A stretch of 64,000 bases of DNA. Origin: Gonatopus flavifemur. Taxonomy: Eukaryota; Arthropoda; Insecta; Hymenoptera; Dryinidae. Where the stretch lies: contig JAFFJZ010000001.1 in NCBI GenBank assembly GCA_018340375.1, positions 53,932,001-53,996,000 of the forward strand. The letters are read 5' to 3'. A model generated the notes under the pieces. The model was not told the origin of the DNA and did no database searches. It worked only from the letters and a program-made list of their open reading frames with translations. Made by a program: the position numbers and the translations under genes. Shown here one piece after another: positions 23,968 through 37,095 of the stretch (positions are counted from its first letter, which is position 1; the number at the start of each line of letters is the position of its first letter).

Positions 23968-24211
23968 CCCACGTAGCACAAGAACTTCACAAATGTGCTG
24001 TGATGATTCTGTGAATTTGAAGAGAATATGCGAATGAGACTATTTTGAGATATTCTTGATAATATCTTGAAGATAACTTTGTTGAAATATTCTAAAGAAG
24101 TGCATAGCACATAATAATTATTTGAAACAGTCTCATTTACAGGTTCCAAGTATGTTCATACGATTTTCTGAACATATTCTTAATATTTTCAATCTCTTGT
24201 GTTGCTTGGGA
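23968..24211. mobile_element. MITE with CCC...GGG ends
   Basis: CCCACGTAGCACAAGAACTT at the left and CTTGTGTTGCTTGGG at the right are inverted, with AT outside both. The arms share ATATTCTTGA-type words and TGAGACTATTTTGA against CAGTCTCATTT. It is related to 55162-55308. Confidence 0.65.
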
Positions 24212-24989
24212 TTCATTAGCGAGTTGAAGAAGGTATTAACATTAAGAATATAATGGATATAATTGTTTTTTCAACTTATCTGAAATCAATACATTCAAAT
24301 TTTGTATGAATCTGTATTCGTTCACTTGGCATAAGCATCGAAATAAGTAGCTCAATAAAAATTGTTAGATTGGAATTGTATAATAAAAATTCCAAAGTTC
24401 AATTTTAATTGAATCATGCAGATAACAAAATCTATCTTTTCATAGTTGTATGAATTTTTACATTGTGTTACAAAAACTTTTCAAAAATTCAGCGTTAATC
24501 ATAAATTCTGTTACTTTTGAAGGATTCAATTTCTATGTATTGGATAAACTTTGTAATGAAGTAAATTAATAAGAATTATACTTGGAAGGAATTACTGTCA
24601 ACAACTGTGTCATCAAAATTGTAAAAATTATATTTTTAGTTCCCAAATGAATAATTCATTATTTCCTAGTGTGCTTTATAAAAGATGTATTTTTATACTG
24701 AACAATGATCAAAGGTGGCCACATATAATTTACTCACTTTTTATCTCGCGCTATATGATCCATCAATTTCTCTACCTGGGACAAAGGTACTGCTTTTCAA
24801 AATTTAAAGAGATAAATCACAACACTGCTCGACCAACAGGTTTGTTCGTTGTTTCGTTGTCAGCTGTAAATTGCCATAGTTCAATGCATCCTTCGTACAT
24901 TCGACATCGGTGGAAACAATAGAACGCTGGTAATTTTTGGAGAGTTCTAGAATTAACCAGGATTCTATAGAATTGATTGGTTGTCTTAT

Positions 24990-25085
24990 AAATCTCATTG
25001 CTGGCTCGAAATTCAATGATTGGTCTATTTCTAGTAAATCTCTTAGAATTCATCAATCATTGAATAGCTATTGAACTTCGGGATA
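24990..25085. repeat. Short palindrome with CGAAATTCAATGATTGGTC
   Basis: CTCGAAATTCAATGATTGGTC is mirrored by CATCAATCATTGAATAG and ACTTCGGGATA. The same motif forms palindromes at 41449-41515 and 43967-44110. It lies about 190 bp upstream of the ArgRS start. Confidence 0.55.
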
Positions 25086-25278
25086 TTACTTTTTCCAGCT
25101 GCTGAACCGTTACCATCCCCTACCCCCTACCCTATGCGTTTCCTCCTTCTTGCGAATGTGATGGTTATTTTCTTTTTTCAAATTACTTGAATCTACTTCA
25201 AACCAAGATCTTTTCAAACCACGTGGATTAGATTACATATGATTTAGGGTTGAAAAAAAACATTGATTAAAACGAATA

Positions 25279-28200
25279 ATGTCCTCATCAGAATTGAAAA
25301 TATTTCACCAAAGAGCTGCTGCAGCGGTATTTGAATTAACCATCAATTGCAAAAATGAATAGAAAATACAGTGTTGAGGTTATATCTTGAATCATATTTC
25401 TTCAATTTTACAGGAGGAAGAAATCGATAATTTGAGAAAACAAATTGAATTGTTGAAGCAATGCATCACTGAAAATTTAACCCAGTCTGACGGTGCATCC
25501 AAAGAAGAGTTTGACAAATTGCAACAAGAAAATATTAAATTAAAACATCGAGTGGCTATTCTAAAAAGAGTATGAAGTTTTTAGTCGTCCTGTTGAAAAT
25601 CTATGCATCTATGTTTCAATGCAACTTACAAATTTTATATCAATATTTCACAAACACATTTATTTTCAGACTGTTGAATCTCAGAGATCTCAAACTGGGG
25701 AAGATATTGATAAAATGACATCGAATATGAACAGTATGGTCAGTCTATATGATTCTTTGTATGATTTATTTGAAAAAGCTATTAACTCTGCTTATCCTGA
25801 TTTACCAAACCCACCAATCGTTTTAAATTTGTCTGGCAATAATCCCAAATTTGGGGATTACCAATGTAATAGCGCTATGCCTATCAATCAACAACTCAAA
25901 TCTATGGGTAAGATAATTTGTTGAATATACATCTCAATAACCAGTGAAGAGAATATTCGAACATTTTTGAAGCAAAACTGGAGGTTGAGCATAAATTATA
26001 TTATTTTCTTGAATTTGATTGTAAATATTTTCATACGATTGTATACAAATTTTTGTTCAATGTATCTTTTCCTTTAAGCATTTTTAATGCCTTCTCAAAT
26101 GATATAGATGGAAAATTCATTTATTTCATTTGATTAAATAAATCAAAACTTATCATCTCATCTATTCGTATTGATTGTTATAATCTGTTGGAATTCCATG
26201 TTGCAGGAGTGAAAACAAATCCAGTGGTTATTGCAAATAATATTGTATCAAAGCTCGAACAATCTCCAATGATAGAAAAACTAGAAGTAGCAGGTGCAGG
26301 GTTTGTAAATATCTTCATAAAGCGTGATTTTGGACAAACGGTTTTAAAAAACTTGTTGAAGTGTGGAAAAGTTACTCCTCCTTCTGTTAAAAAGCAGAGA
26401 GTAGTTGTAGATTTTTCAAGCCCAAATGTTGCCAAAGAAATGCACGTTGGGCATTTAAGGTCTACCATCATTGGTGATAGTATTTCTAGAATATTAGAGT
26501 TTTTGAATTACGATGTGCTGAGAATTAACCATGTTGGCGACTGGGGTACACAGTTTGGAATGTTGATTGCTCACCTTCAAGATAAATTTCCCAATTATTC
26601 TGTTGTTTCTCCTTCTATTGCAGACTTACAGGTATGTTGATAAAATAATTCACAAATTTCGATCGATAGTGTTCATGAAGTTTGTAATTGAACATTCGAT
26701 TACAAATATAAAGAACTTGATAAAATTTTGGTCAAAGATGCAACAAAGTATCCATGAAATTATGAATTCACATTTGAATCAACTATAACTCTTGCCTTCA
26801 GCGAAGAATCATTCAAATTCATGCATCCTCATAAAAGTTACCATAAAGTACATATAGACATTTTTGAAAATACTAATACAATAAATGATGTTTTCTAAAT
26901 CACGAGTACTAAATAAGCACAATAAATATTCTTAATTTTGAATGATGCTTCTGTTTTAATCAGAAATGTTACTTGCTAAATTTTCATCTCAAATCTGAAA
27001 TTTTGATTATTACGATATCTCCATTCCCTTAATGAGAAACATGAAAGTCGAACATTAGTTTTTCAATCATATAGTTTTGAGAGTTAAAATTTGTTATTCC
27101 ATGACTGCAATCAGTACAATAATAATTTTTTTAGAGCTTTTATAAAGAATCAAAGGCAAGATTTGATACGGATGAAATATTCAAGAAACGTGCCTACGAT
27201 TGTGTGGTTAAATTACAAGGTTTTGATCCTGAAATGACAAAAGCATGGCAGTTGATATGCGATGTTTCTAGAAAAGGTAAAAAATATATTCAAAAGTATA
27301 TAGATTTACCATTTAATCATTTTTACACTATTCAACTTCACTGTTAAAATCCACAATTCCTAAATTCTCAAAAAAAGATTCATTGATCAATAATATTCCT
27401 TCAAATTCAGAATTCAGCAAAATATACGAACGGTTGGATATTAAAATAATAGAAAGAGGTGAATCGTTTTATCAAAAAAGAATGGAAGCCATCATTAAAG
27501 AATTAGAATCTAAAAATTTATTGGAAGAAGACGAAGGACGGAAAATAATGTGGGGAGAAAAGCATGGAGATGGAGTTCCTTTTACAATGGTCAAATCGGA
27601 TGGTGGTTTTACATATGATACATCAGATATGGCTTGTATAAAACAACGTGTAGAAGAAGAGCATGCAGAGTGGGTAAGTTATCTAAAGTTTAATCTCAAT
27701 AGACTATTAGCATCGACACTCTATAGTTTGTTACAAAAGATTTGGCTGGGATTCCAACTATTGTATCCCCTAAATGAAATTTCGGATGACGCATAATACT
27801 CATAATTTATTTTGCTTTATGTTTCGTAATAGATTATCTATGTAACGGATGCTGGACAATCGTTGCATTTCAAAATGCTTGAAAGTTGTGCAAAACGTGC
27901 CGGAATTTTGACGAACGCTCACAGAATGGATCATGTTACTTTTGGCGTGGTATTAGGAGAAGATAAAAAGAAATTCAAAACTAGATCCGGAGATACCGTA
28001 AAATTGAATGATTTACTCGATGAAGGTAAGCAAGAGAATCGCATGGTATTCGAAGTAATGTCCTTCATATTCACAAACTTATTCAATTATTTCTCATTCA
28101 AGGATTAAAAAGAGCTCTAGATAAACTCAAAGAGAAAGGACGAGACAAGGTACTTTCTCCAGAAGAATTGAAAGCTGCTCAAGAATCCGTAGCTTATGGG

Positions 28201-28677
28201 TGTATCAAATACGCAGATCTATCGCATAACAGAAATCACGATTATGTATTTTCTTTTGATAAGATGTTGGAGGACAAAGGAAATACTGCGGTATATTTAT
28301 TATATGCTCTGACTAGAATTCGTTCCATTGCCAGAAATGCTAATGTTTCTACAGAACAATTGCAAGACGCCATACAAAATATCCCTATTTCATTGGACCA
28401 TGAAAAGGAATGGAAACTGGCGAAAGTTTTACTAAGATTCCCTGATGTTTTGATCAAAATCACGAAAGAATTATACTTGCATGTGTTGTGCGAGTATTGT
28501 TACGAAATTGCTTGTGCATTCACAGAATTTTATGATAATTGTTATTGCGTAGAAAAAAATAACACTGGTGAAATCGTCAAAATAAATATGGGTCGAATTT
28601 TATTAACAGAAGTTACTGCTATCTTGATGGAACAGTGTTTCCACTTATTAGGTCTCAAGACCGTTTCACGGATGTAA
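25279..28677 (+). CDS. RARS1: Arginyl-tRNA synthetase, cytosolic
   Basis: Eight exons join in phase: 25279-25326, 25414-25569, 25670-25907, 26207-26631, 27135-27276, 27411-27673, 27833-28025 and 28103-28677, giving 679 aa (human about 660). The enzyme charges tRNA-Arg in the cytosol. Order of parts: an N-terminal coiled coil (residues ~17-100) of the kind that joins the animal multi-synthetase complex; an Arg-tRNA synthetase N domain; the class I signature as HVGH (about 227-230) after [21 protein letters not shown] and VTDAGQS in the catalytic core; [12 protein letters not shown] in place of a classic KMSKS, as usual in animal ArgRS; and a DALR anticodon-binding domain starting near [16 protein letters not shown]. 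It ends in ...SRM, close to the family's usual end. AATAAA lies at 28900-28905. LeuRS follows 768 bp downstream on the same strand. Confidence 0.97.
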
Positions 28678-29444
28678 AGTAAGAAAATATCTATATTATT
28701 TAATTGAGTGAAAAATATAATGCATCATGATGAAAACAATTCAATTTTATTTTTTCAAAATGCAATTAAATTAATTGCTTTAGCTATTTGAAATGTATGG
28801 ATTTTCATACAAAAAGAAATGTGTATTTTGTTTTATTATTTGCATATGAACATTAAAATTTGATTAAAATTTTGAATCTACTTTATACTGATTTTTAACA
28901 ATAAACATCTTTGTATTGAAAACGTTTTTTGAGAACTTTTATACCTTATAAATATTATTTTTCATAATATTCTGTGTGAAGATGTGATATACTTTTAATA
29001 TTATCCAGATGATGAGGGTTGGCAAAATGGGTGTGGAATAGAAAATTTTTAATCCTGGGATCTGACCTTTTCATTTAAACTCCACACCTGTTGGGTTCAT
29101 ATTTGGCTTCGACTCAACTGACAATCATTGCATCATTTGGATCACTTAAATTTATATATTTTTTCATCATCTCATGCTGGTTCATATTTCTATCCTTTTC
29201 CACATAACAGTGATGATAAAGGATAGATATATTCTCAGGCCACGTTAGTGTGTATAGTCGAATTTACTACACATACACGCAGTCAAATCATAATCAAAAA
29301 TTCAGGTAAGGTTGAATGTGTCAGCACCGTATAGAACTACATCCACGTGTATCCGCGCCGTATGCAGGCGTATGCCGTATACAGTGTTCGTAAATTGTTA
29401 TTGAGAGTATTTCTGTATTTTGACAGTGTTTATTCAGCAATAAC
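28678..29444. other. Spacer between ArgRS and LeuRS
   Basis: It carries the ArgRS 3' untranslated region (AATAAA 28900-28905) and the LeuRS promoter and 5' leader. A GC-richer patch around 29340-29385 (ACGTGTATCCGCGCCGTATG) lies about 60-100 bp before the LeuRS ATG. No repeat element is evident. Confidence 0.5.
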
Positions 29445-32400
29445 ATGGTAATTCTTCATCATTATCTTTCTTTTATTGAATTTTGATAATGCTTTATTTA
29501 AATTTCATTTTATTGACAAGCATTGTAATATTTCAAATACTTAACCTCATTTTGATTATTAGACAACATAACATCAATGCATCGTAGTATAATGTTCATT
29601 AACAAAATAAGTAATAGTTTAAAAACTCACAGTATTTTCACCATGATAATTGTCTTTTTTCTCACAAAGTTTTATTAAACCATTGAAAAAAATTTTTTTA
29701 TTTAAATAGACTGCAGAACGAAAGGGGACATTTAAAGTTGAATATCTTCAACAAATAGAAAAAAACGTCCAAGCTAAGTGGGATGCAGCTAAGGCTTATG
29801 AAGTCGATGCACCTCTTCAACCCAAAAGTCGACCAGATGAGAAGTTTTTGGCAACATTTCCATTTCCCTACATGAACGGAAAGCTTCATCTAGGACATTC
29901 ATTTTCTATGTCGAAATGTGAAGTAAGATATCATTTATGTTTCTAAATATTACAAATGTTTCATACAAATCCTGGACAGTAGATTTTTCAACTATTAATT
30001 TAAAATTACAATAATACGCACAGTCATGAGATGAGCCTTGTTAAATGACTTCTTCTTTCAGTTTGCCGTTCGATACAATCGTCTCTTAGGACGCAAAGTG
30101 TTGTTTCCTTTTGGATTTCATTGTACTGGAATGCCTATTAAGGCTTGCGCGGATAAACTTAAAAGAGAAATGGAATTATATGGTTATCCACCAAAATTTC
30201 CTGAAGTCATTGAATCGGTTGAGGAAAAAGATGATGAATTAACTATAAAAGATAAAAGTAAAGGAAAAAAGGTAAAATATATGTAAAACATTTATATATT
30301 AATGTATATTAATTAAAATTCATGATAATGTTCAGAGTAAAGCGGTAGCTAAAACTAGTGCTGCCAAGTATCAATGGCAAATCATGCAAAGTCTTGGCTT
30401 GAAAGATGAGGAAATACAAAAATTTGCGGACGCTGCATATTGGTTGGATTACTTCCCTCCTCTTGCCGTGAAGGATTTAAAATCGATTGGTTTACATGTA
30501 AGTACAGAGCTTTGTTTTATTCTTTAGATAGAAAACATTGTATATGATGTAAAGTAATTTCAAAATAATTAATTTCAATTGAAATATTTATTTTCATAGA
30601 AATTCCATATAAAATGATACTTTAATTTTGAATGTGATAGAGATAAAAAATATTTCAATTGAAGAAGTTCAAGTGCCAGATGCTTTTTCTGAGTTCAACT
30701 TTATTTGTTGAACAAATATATGGAATCACATTGAGTTAAATGTATTCAAAGTTCAACAAAATCTATATAAAAATTTTCAGTTCACTATTTATTGTTGTAG
30801 GTCGATTGGCGTCGAACTTTCATCACAACTGACGCAAACCCTTTCTTTGATTCATTCGTGCGGTGGCAATTTTTACATCTCAAAGCTAGAAATAAAATAA
30901 AGTATGGAAAAAGATATACCATTTATTCTCCAAAAGATGATCAACCGTGTATGGACCATGACAGAGCTTCTGGAGAAGGTGTTGGTCCCCAAGAATATAC
31001 ATTGATTAAAATGAAAGTGCTCTCTCCTTATCCAAAGGTTTTTGAGTGAGTATTTATAGTATCTTATTCTTAAATTCAAACAAAGCAATCTTGAAATTTT
31101 TAACGAGATTATAACAAAGATTATATTGTCATTAGAATTTCTATAAAAAAAAAATTCAAATTTCAGGTCAATTGCTAATAAACCAGTTTATTTGGTAGCT
31201 GCAACTTTGAGGCCAGAAACAATGTATGGACAAACAAACTGTTGGGTTCATCCCGACATCAATTACATCGCATACTCATTGAAAAATGGTGATATATTTG
31301 TTTCAACGGAAAGATCAGCTCGAAATATGGCGTATCAAGATTTCTTTGCAGAGGAAGGAAAAATTTCAATAGTTCTGAAGTTCCGGGGACAGGTAAATCA
31401 AAACTTATCCATTCAATATTCTTCGAATAATCATTTGTTTGAATTAAATGGTTAAAATAAACGTTTTCAGGAAATACTAGGTGTACCACTTGAAGCACCT
31501 CTAACTAGTTTCAAAGTCATATACACTTTACCAATGTTAACAATAAAAGAAGATAAAGGTACCGGTATAGTTACCTCAGTGCCTAGCGATTCTCCTGATG
31601 ATTATGCAGCTCTAGTAGATTTGAAGAAAAAACCAGCGTTCAGAGAAAAGTATGGTTTGAAAGATGAAATGGTGCTACCGTACGATCCTGTAAGAATTTT
31701 TCAAATTTCTTTTATATGTGTTATGAATATCATGAGATAATTAAATTTATTCATCAGGTTCCTATACTCGAAATTCCCGAATTTGGGAATTTATCGGCCG
31801 TCAAAGTATATGATGATTTAAAAATACAATCCCAAAATGATACGATCAAATTAGCACAAGCGAAAGAAATGGTATATCTGAAAGGCTTTTACGATGGAGT
31901 ATTGCTTGTTGGAAAATACAAGGGAAGAAAAATACAAGATATCAAAAAGCTTATACAAAAAGATTTAGTTGATAGCAAACAAGCAGTCATTTATTACGAA
32001 CCTGAGAAAACTATTATCTCAAGATCGAATGACGAATGTATTGTAGCATTGTGTAATCAATGGTATCTGGATTATGGTGAAGAAAATTGGAAGAAACTTA
32101 CTTCGCAAGCTTTACAAAATTTAAATACCTTTCACGACGAAGTCAGGAAGAATTTTCTGGCCTGTTTAGATTGGTTGCACGAATATGCATGTTCTAGAAC
32201 TTATGGTCTTGGTAAGAGAATTATAAATTATTCATGTAGGTTTTGAAATTCTTCAAATATTGTTGATAATTTTATTAAATTGTTTCTAGGAACAAAATTA
32301 CCGTGGGATGAAAGTTGGTTAATCGAGTCTCTTTCCGACTCTACCATTTACATGGGTTATTACACAGTGGCTCATTTATTACAAGGTGGATCGTTCAAGG

Positions 32401-35140
32401 GAGATAAACCAAATGTTTTAGGAATAAAGTAAGAATCCATGCAGTATTTTGAAAATAATATTCACGAAGAACCATCCAAATACTGTACAAACAAAAAAAG
32501 AGAGAGATAATAATTCTGCTTTTGTGTTGAATCCAAGTGATGCGAACTTTTTATATTTTCCATTATAATTTCAAATTTTTCAACTAAATCAGAATATGCA
32601 GTATCTGAATGGTTTTGAAGATTTCAAAGACAAATTCAGTGAGTCATAGAAAATTATCGATTCAGAGCCAGTCAAATGACTCCTGAAGTGTGGGATTATA
32701 TTTTCTTCAAAGACGCCAAGTTCCCAAAAACGAATATAAAAAAGGAATCATTAGACTACATGCGGAGAGAATTCAATTATTGGTATCCAGTCGATGTCAG
32801 AACTTCAGGGAAGGATTTAGTTCAAAATCATCTTACATTCTTCATTTACAACCATACTGCAATGTGGCCTGCGCAACCAGACTTGTGGCCACGAGGTATA
32901 CGAGTAACTGGACATTTACTATTGAATTCAGCTAAGGTAGGAAGAAATTTTTGAATTTCGCCTGTTCAATTGGATCCTGAGAAATATTGTTGATTGTTAT
33001 CGAATTATTCATCAGATGTCCAAGTCCGAAGGCAACTTTTTGACCCTAGCCGAGGCTGTGGAAAAATTCTCGGCCGACGGCACGCGTTTGTGTCTAGCTG
33101 ATTCTGGAGATTTTATAGAAGATGCAAATTTTGTAGAAAGTACGGCTGATGCCGGAATCCTTAGATTATATAATTTCATTGAATGGATTAAAGAGGTAAT
33201 GGAATCTGAGGATTCTTTCCGTAAAGGAGAACCACACACCTACAACGATAAAGTATTTTTAAGGTAATGTAATGTTGAAATAGAACATATACCTTGCAAA
33301 GATTGAATTTTATACCAGTGAACGCTTACCATGTAACATGTTTGTTTAGTGAAATGAATTTGAAAATAAAAGAAACGGGAGATAATTATTCTAAAATGCT
33401 GTATAAAGAAGCGTTGAAAACTGGATTTTATGAGTTACAAGCAGTGAGAGATAAATATTTGCAATTGAGTGCATTGGATGGCGTCAATTGGATGTTGATT
33501 ATGAAATTCATGGAGCTTCAAACGATTCTTTTGTCACCAATTTGTCCTCACGTAGCAGAACATGTATGGGAATTAATAGGCAAGGTGAGAGCATTGATAA
33601 AAATATATTACGTATTTTGAAATCAATATGTTTAAATTTTCCTATTTTATCATCTTTCAAATTAATGTATAAAGTGTTTGTGTATGTTATTCTCACTTTT
33701 CATCGTGAGTTTTTTCATGATAATATTTATATACATCTACGGTGATGAAGTTTCATAATTAAAATACTTCAATTAATCATGATTTTAATTTTCCGTAAAG
33801 TTCAGTCCAGATTACTGAGTTATAATAAGAATTCACTTAGAATTATTCAAATTTTCATAAATCGCAAGTTAAGCATTTTCTCAATAACTCCTTGAAAACA
33901 TACTCTATTAAATTTTGAATTTCCTATTGAAAATATACATTTTTAATGTTATATTTTACAATTCACTCGTAACAGCAAGGTACAATATTGGATGCGCGAT
34001 GGCCAGCAGTTGGCGATATAGACACAATTCTCATCAAATCTTCTCAGTATCTTATGGATGCTGCACATTCATTCAGAATAATGTTGAAAAATCATCTCAC
34101 CCCTAAAAAATCTTCCAAGGGAAAAAGCGAAGGAGTCTCCATAGAAAAGCCCACACAAGGAATTATTTGGGTGGCTAAAACATATCCTCCTTGGCAGAGC
34201 ATGATTCTCACCACTCTGAAAAATCTATACTTGGTAAGGGTGAATATGAATTTGAGTACTTGATTAATTTAGTATTGAATTCCTATTGAAAAATTAAAAC
34301 CAAACTATTACAGAAAAATGGGAATAAATTACCGGAGAATAAAATCATTGCAACAGAATTAGGGAATATTTCTGAATTAAAAAAGTATATGAAGAGAGCA
34401 ATGCCTTTTGTACAAGTTGTTAAAGACAAAATCGAAGCTATGGGGTTAAGTGCTTTAAACTTGACCCTTGATTTCGACGAATACGATATCCTTGTGAAGA
34501 ATAAGGAATATCTCAAAAACACTTTGGATGTGAGTAAATGTTGATTGTTATTTTATTGATTACGTTCAATTATTTATTTGTATGTAAATTTATTTACTTT
34601 CATAGCTCGAAGAGTTGTCTATGAAATATACGGATGAAGCTCCTGATAAAACTAAAGAAGAATGTTGCCCTGGAGCTCCTTACATCAATTTTTCTGTGAA
34701 ACCCGGATTGCAGATATCTTTATCGAATCCGCAACAGTTTAATGGTTTATTTAGTATGTCAATACTAATTTATCCATCAGATACGGCTAATGATTTGATC
34801 ACGCGTATTGCAAAAGAGAACAAACACATCAAAGGTATTAAAATATTATCATTAATTGCACTTATTTATGGTTACAAATTTACTAGCACGAACAGTCTGC
34901 AAAATAATTTATCCTTTATTTCTTTTTTCTCCAGATTCATCGTCTGTGTCACTATACCGTTATAGAGATCCAGTTCTTGGTCCTCGAACTAAACCAAACA
35001 CCGATGATATTTTGAAAGATAAAGTACAGATTCCTTCCAAGGCTAAATTCAATGTTAATTTAGAATCAAATATTGTGGAAATTGAAGTAGATGGTGTTAC
35101 GCATCAAATAGGTAATCAATTAATTTATGTTCTTAATTGA
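29445..35140 (+). CDS. LARS1: Leucyl-tRNA synthetase, cytosolic
   Basis: Coding exons: 29445-29447 (ATG only), 29710-29922, 30062-30271, 30336-30497, 30801-31045, 31167-31392, 31471-31689, 31758-32211, 32290-32428, 32666-32936, 33016-33263, 33350-33584, 33976-34233, 34314-34529, 34606-34834 and 34935-35140; all phases agree. The product has 1177 aa (human 1176). It charges tRNA-Leu and belongs to the multi-synthetase complex. Visible parts are HLGH (61-64); a CP1 editing domain with TLRPETMYG (291-299) and [16 protein letters not shown] (383-398), which holds the conserved editing Asp; [23 protein letters not shown] (714-718), split by a phase-0 intron after the Lys; then the anticodon-binding and C-terminal eukaryotic extensions. 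A poly(A) signal AATAAA lies at 35666-35671. No frame break was found. Confidence 0.97.
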
Positions 35141-37095
35141 TTTACTTTAGATGATGAGCGCCAAGCGCTATATAGGATTTTCAGTACTAAATATTTATAT
35201 ACAAAAATGAAAATTTTTCTCTTCTTAATTTATAAATTATTATTGCGCTTCATTATGACATTCAGGACTCTAGATGTGAGGAAATTGAAACTATCAAACG
35301 CATCTAACGGACAATAAGTGTTGAACAAAATTCATTAATTTTGTAATTGTTGAAGAATAATAATTCTTTTAGTCTATAATTCAGAAATTCTATTCGTACA
35401 GATTTTACTGTAATGAAAATGAGTATTTTTGTACAAGGAATCAATATTTGTGTCTGTTAGCTCCAGTTTGGGGTAGATTTTGATTTCTTCCTGTATCATA
35501 ACTCAAAAAGTATTCAACGTATTTTGTACAAATTTGTACAGCTTTTTTATTGTTTTGAAGTATTTTTTTTCCTTCCTTATTCAATCATTGTGATTTTAAT
35601 TCATTAGAAACAAAAATATTATTTATTTTCTGAAATTATTTCAGTATAATTTCATTGTGATTTCGAATAAAATTGCCGATATCAAGTTTTTCAATTGTAT
35701 TTATGTAGAACACATTTTATAAATACAATTTGCACCTGAGAATGCATTTGAAATTCGTTTTATTAAAATATGAATATCCACTTCATTTGTTTCTTGAAGT
35801 ATTGAAATATAAAACGAGCGATTTCTATCATTTCAGTATCTAAAATATTAGAAAAATATTTTCATATTATATTTAGAGTTTAGTTGCATCTTTTTAGAAG
35901 ACGACAAGGATTGCACATAATTATCATAAAATTGAAAAGTTTGTTTCGTCTATCGATAGTAGCTGTTATGAAACAAATTAATTGGCTTCGGGTGGGCAGA
36001 TTTCTCTACCTTATCCGGCTTTGTGGCCTTTCAACTTGTCGATTATATATTAATGTGGGAATAATTGCCAGCTAAATGTAAATGGAATTGCATCATAAAC
36101 ATCAGCATTATCGCGCTTTGCATTTGCAAATTCCTTTCGATGTATAAAGTAAACTCAAAAAAGGGTCATTTGTTATACAAGCAAAGTAATCCTATTACAT
36201 CTAAATTTGACGATATCGAATTCAGATATCTAGAATTTAGAAGTCTCTCTCTTACAACGTATAACCATGTTATTCCGTGTGAACCCAGTTCAAAGGATTT
36301 TTTAATTATTCATACTTTATTTCAATGATTTATACATATGATTCAAATATCTAAAGAAAAGGGTCAAATATAATGGAACGAAATAAATTCAAATTGAAAT
36401 GGGTACGATTTATTAATGACACAGTAAAAGAATACTAGCACTAATATCTCCTTAAATGCCTGTAGTCGAGTTTGTCGGTTGTCGCAGCCTAAAATTTGAA
36501 TATCTTCAGTATGGATTCATCATTTTAAGATGATACTAGTGTCCAAACGCTGGCTGAATTTTTCGTGTAAGATTTCTCACAAATACTTCAATATTTTAAG
36601 ATCATTGAAGAATGGTCGAGAAATCTTACATACAAGATTCGGTTAGCGCCACGTTCGCTGATATCTCTTTAAGAGAATACCAATTCTATGAGATTAGCTG
36701 TATAATTCTCTCTGCAAAATTTTGCAAAAAACAAAATATAATTGAAATATCTCGGTTTATCTCCATTCTTGGCCAATCAAAGAATGGAACTACATCGAGA
36801 TATTTCAATTATATTTCATCCTTTCAAAGAGAAAGTTTTCTAATCTCACGGCACTGGTATTCCTTTAAGCACACAAAAGGTATCAAATACTGTATCCAGT
36901 ACATTGAATATTATTATCGGTTATACAAATTTATACAAGATTTGTTTCTTACAAATATTTCTTTCGAATATTAAAAAACCTCTTCGAATTCGTTACAGTA
37001 TATTTTAGTTTACCCAAAATCAACGAAAAAAGAAACCTGTGTAAAATTTCACTTTCTTTCGATAATAATCATTAACAAAATTTTTATTATAAAAT
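35141..37095. other. Convergent intergenic region after LeuRS
   Basis: It holds the LeuRS 3' untranslated region to about 35690, then AT-rich sequence with no supported exon. A hairpin cluster lies at 36535-36860 (separate entry). The rest shows nothing recognisable. Confidence 0.5.
36535..36860. mobile_element. Palindromic MITE-like cluster
   Basis: AATATAATTGAAATATCTCG is mirrored exactly by CGAGATATTTCAATTATATT, with arms extended by CTCCATTCTTGG/AAGAATGG-type pairing. Outward, TCTATGAGATTAG pairs with CTAATCTCACGG, and at the left GTAAGATTTCTCA pairs with CGAGAAATCTTAC around 36570-36630. The open frame 36612-36974 crosses these hairpins and is not supported. Confidence 0.6.

Noticed and set aside
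24804..25056. Minus-strand frames with several cysteines upstream of ArgRS
   Set aside because: Two different frames look equally open, neither has a convincing splice pair, and the right part overlaps a short palindrome.
36612..36974. 120-aa plus-strand frame
   Set aside because: It runs through a hairpin (AATATAATTGAAATATCTCG and its complement) and has no supporting features.
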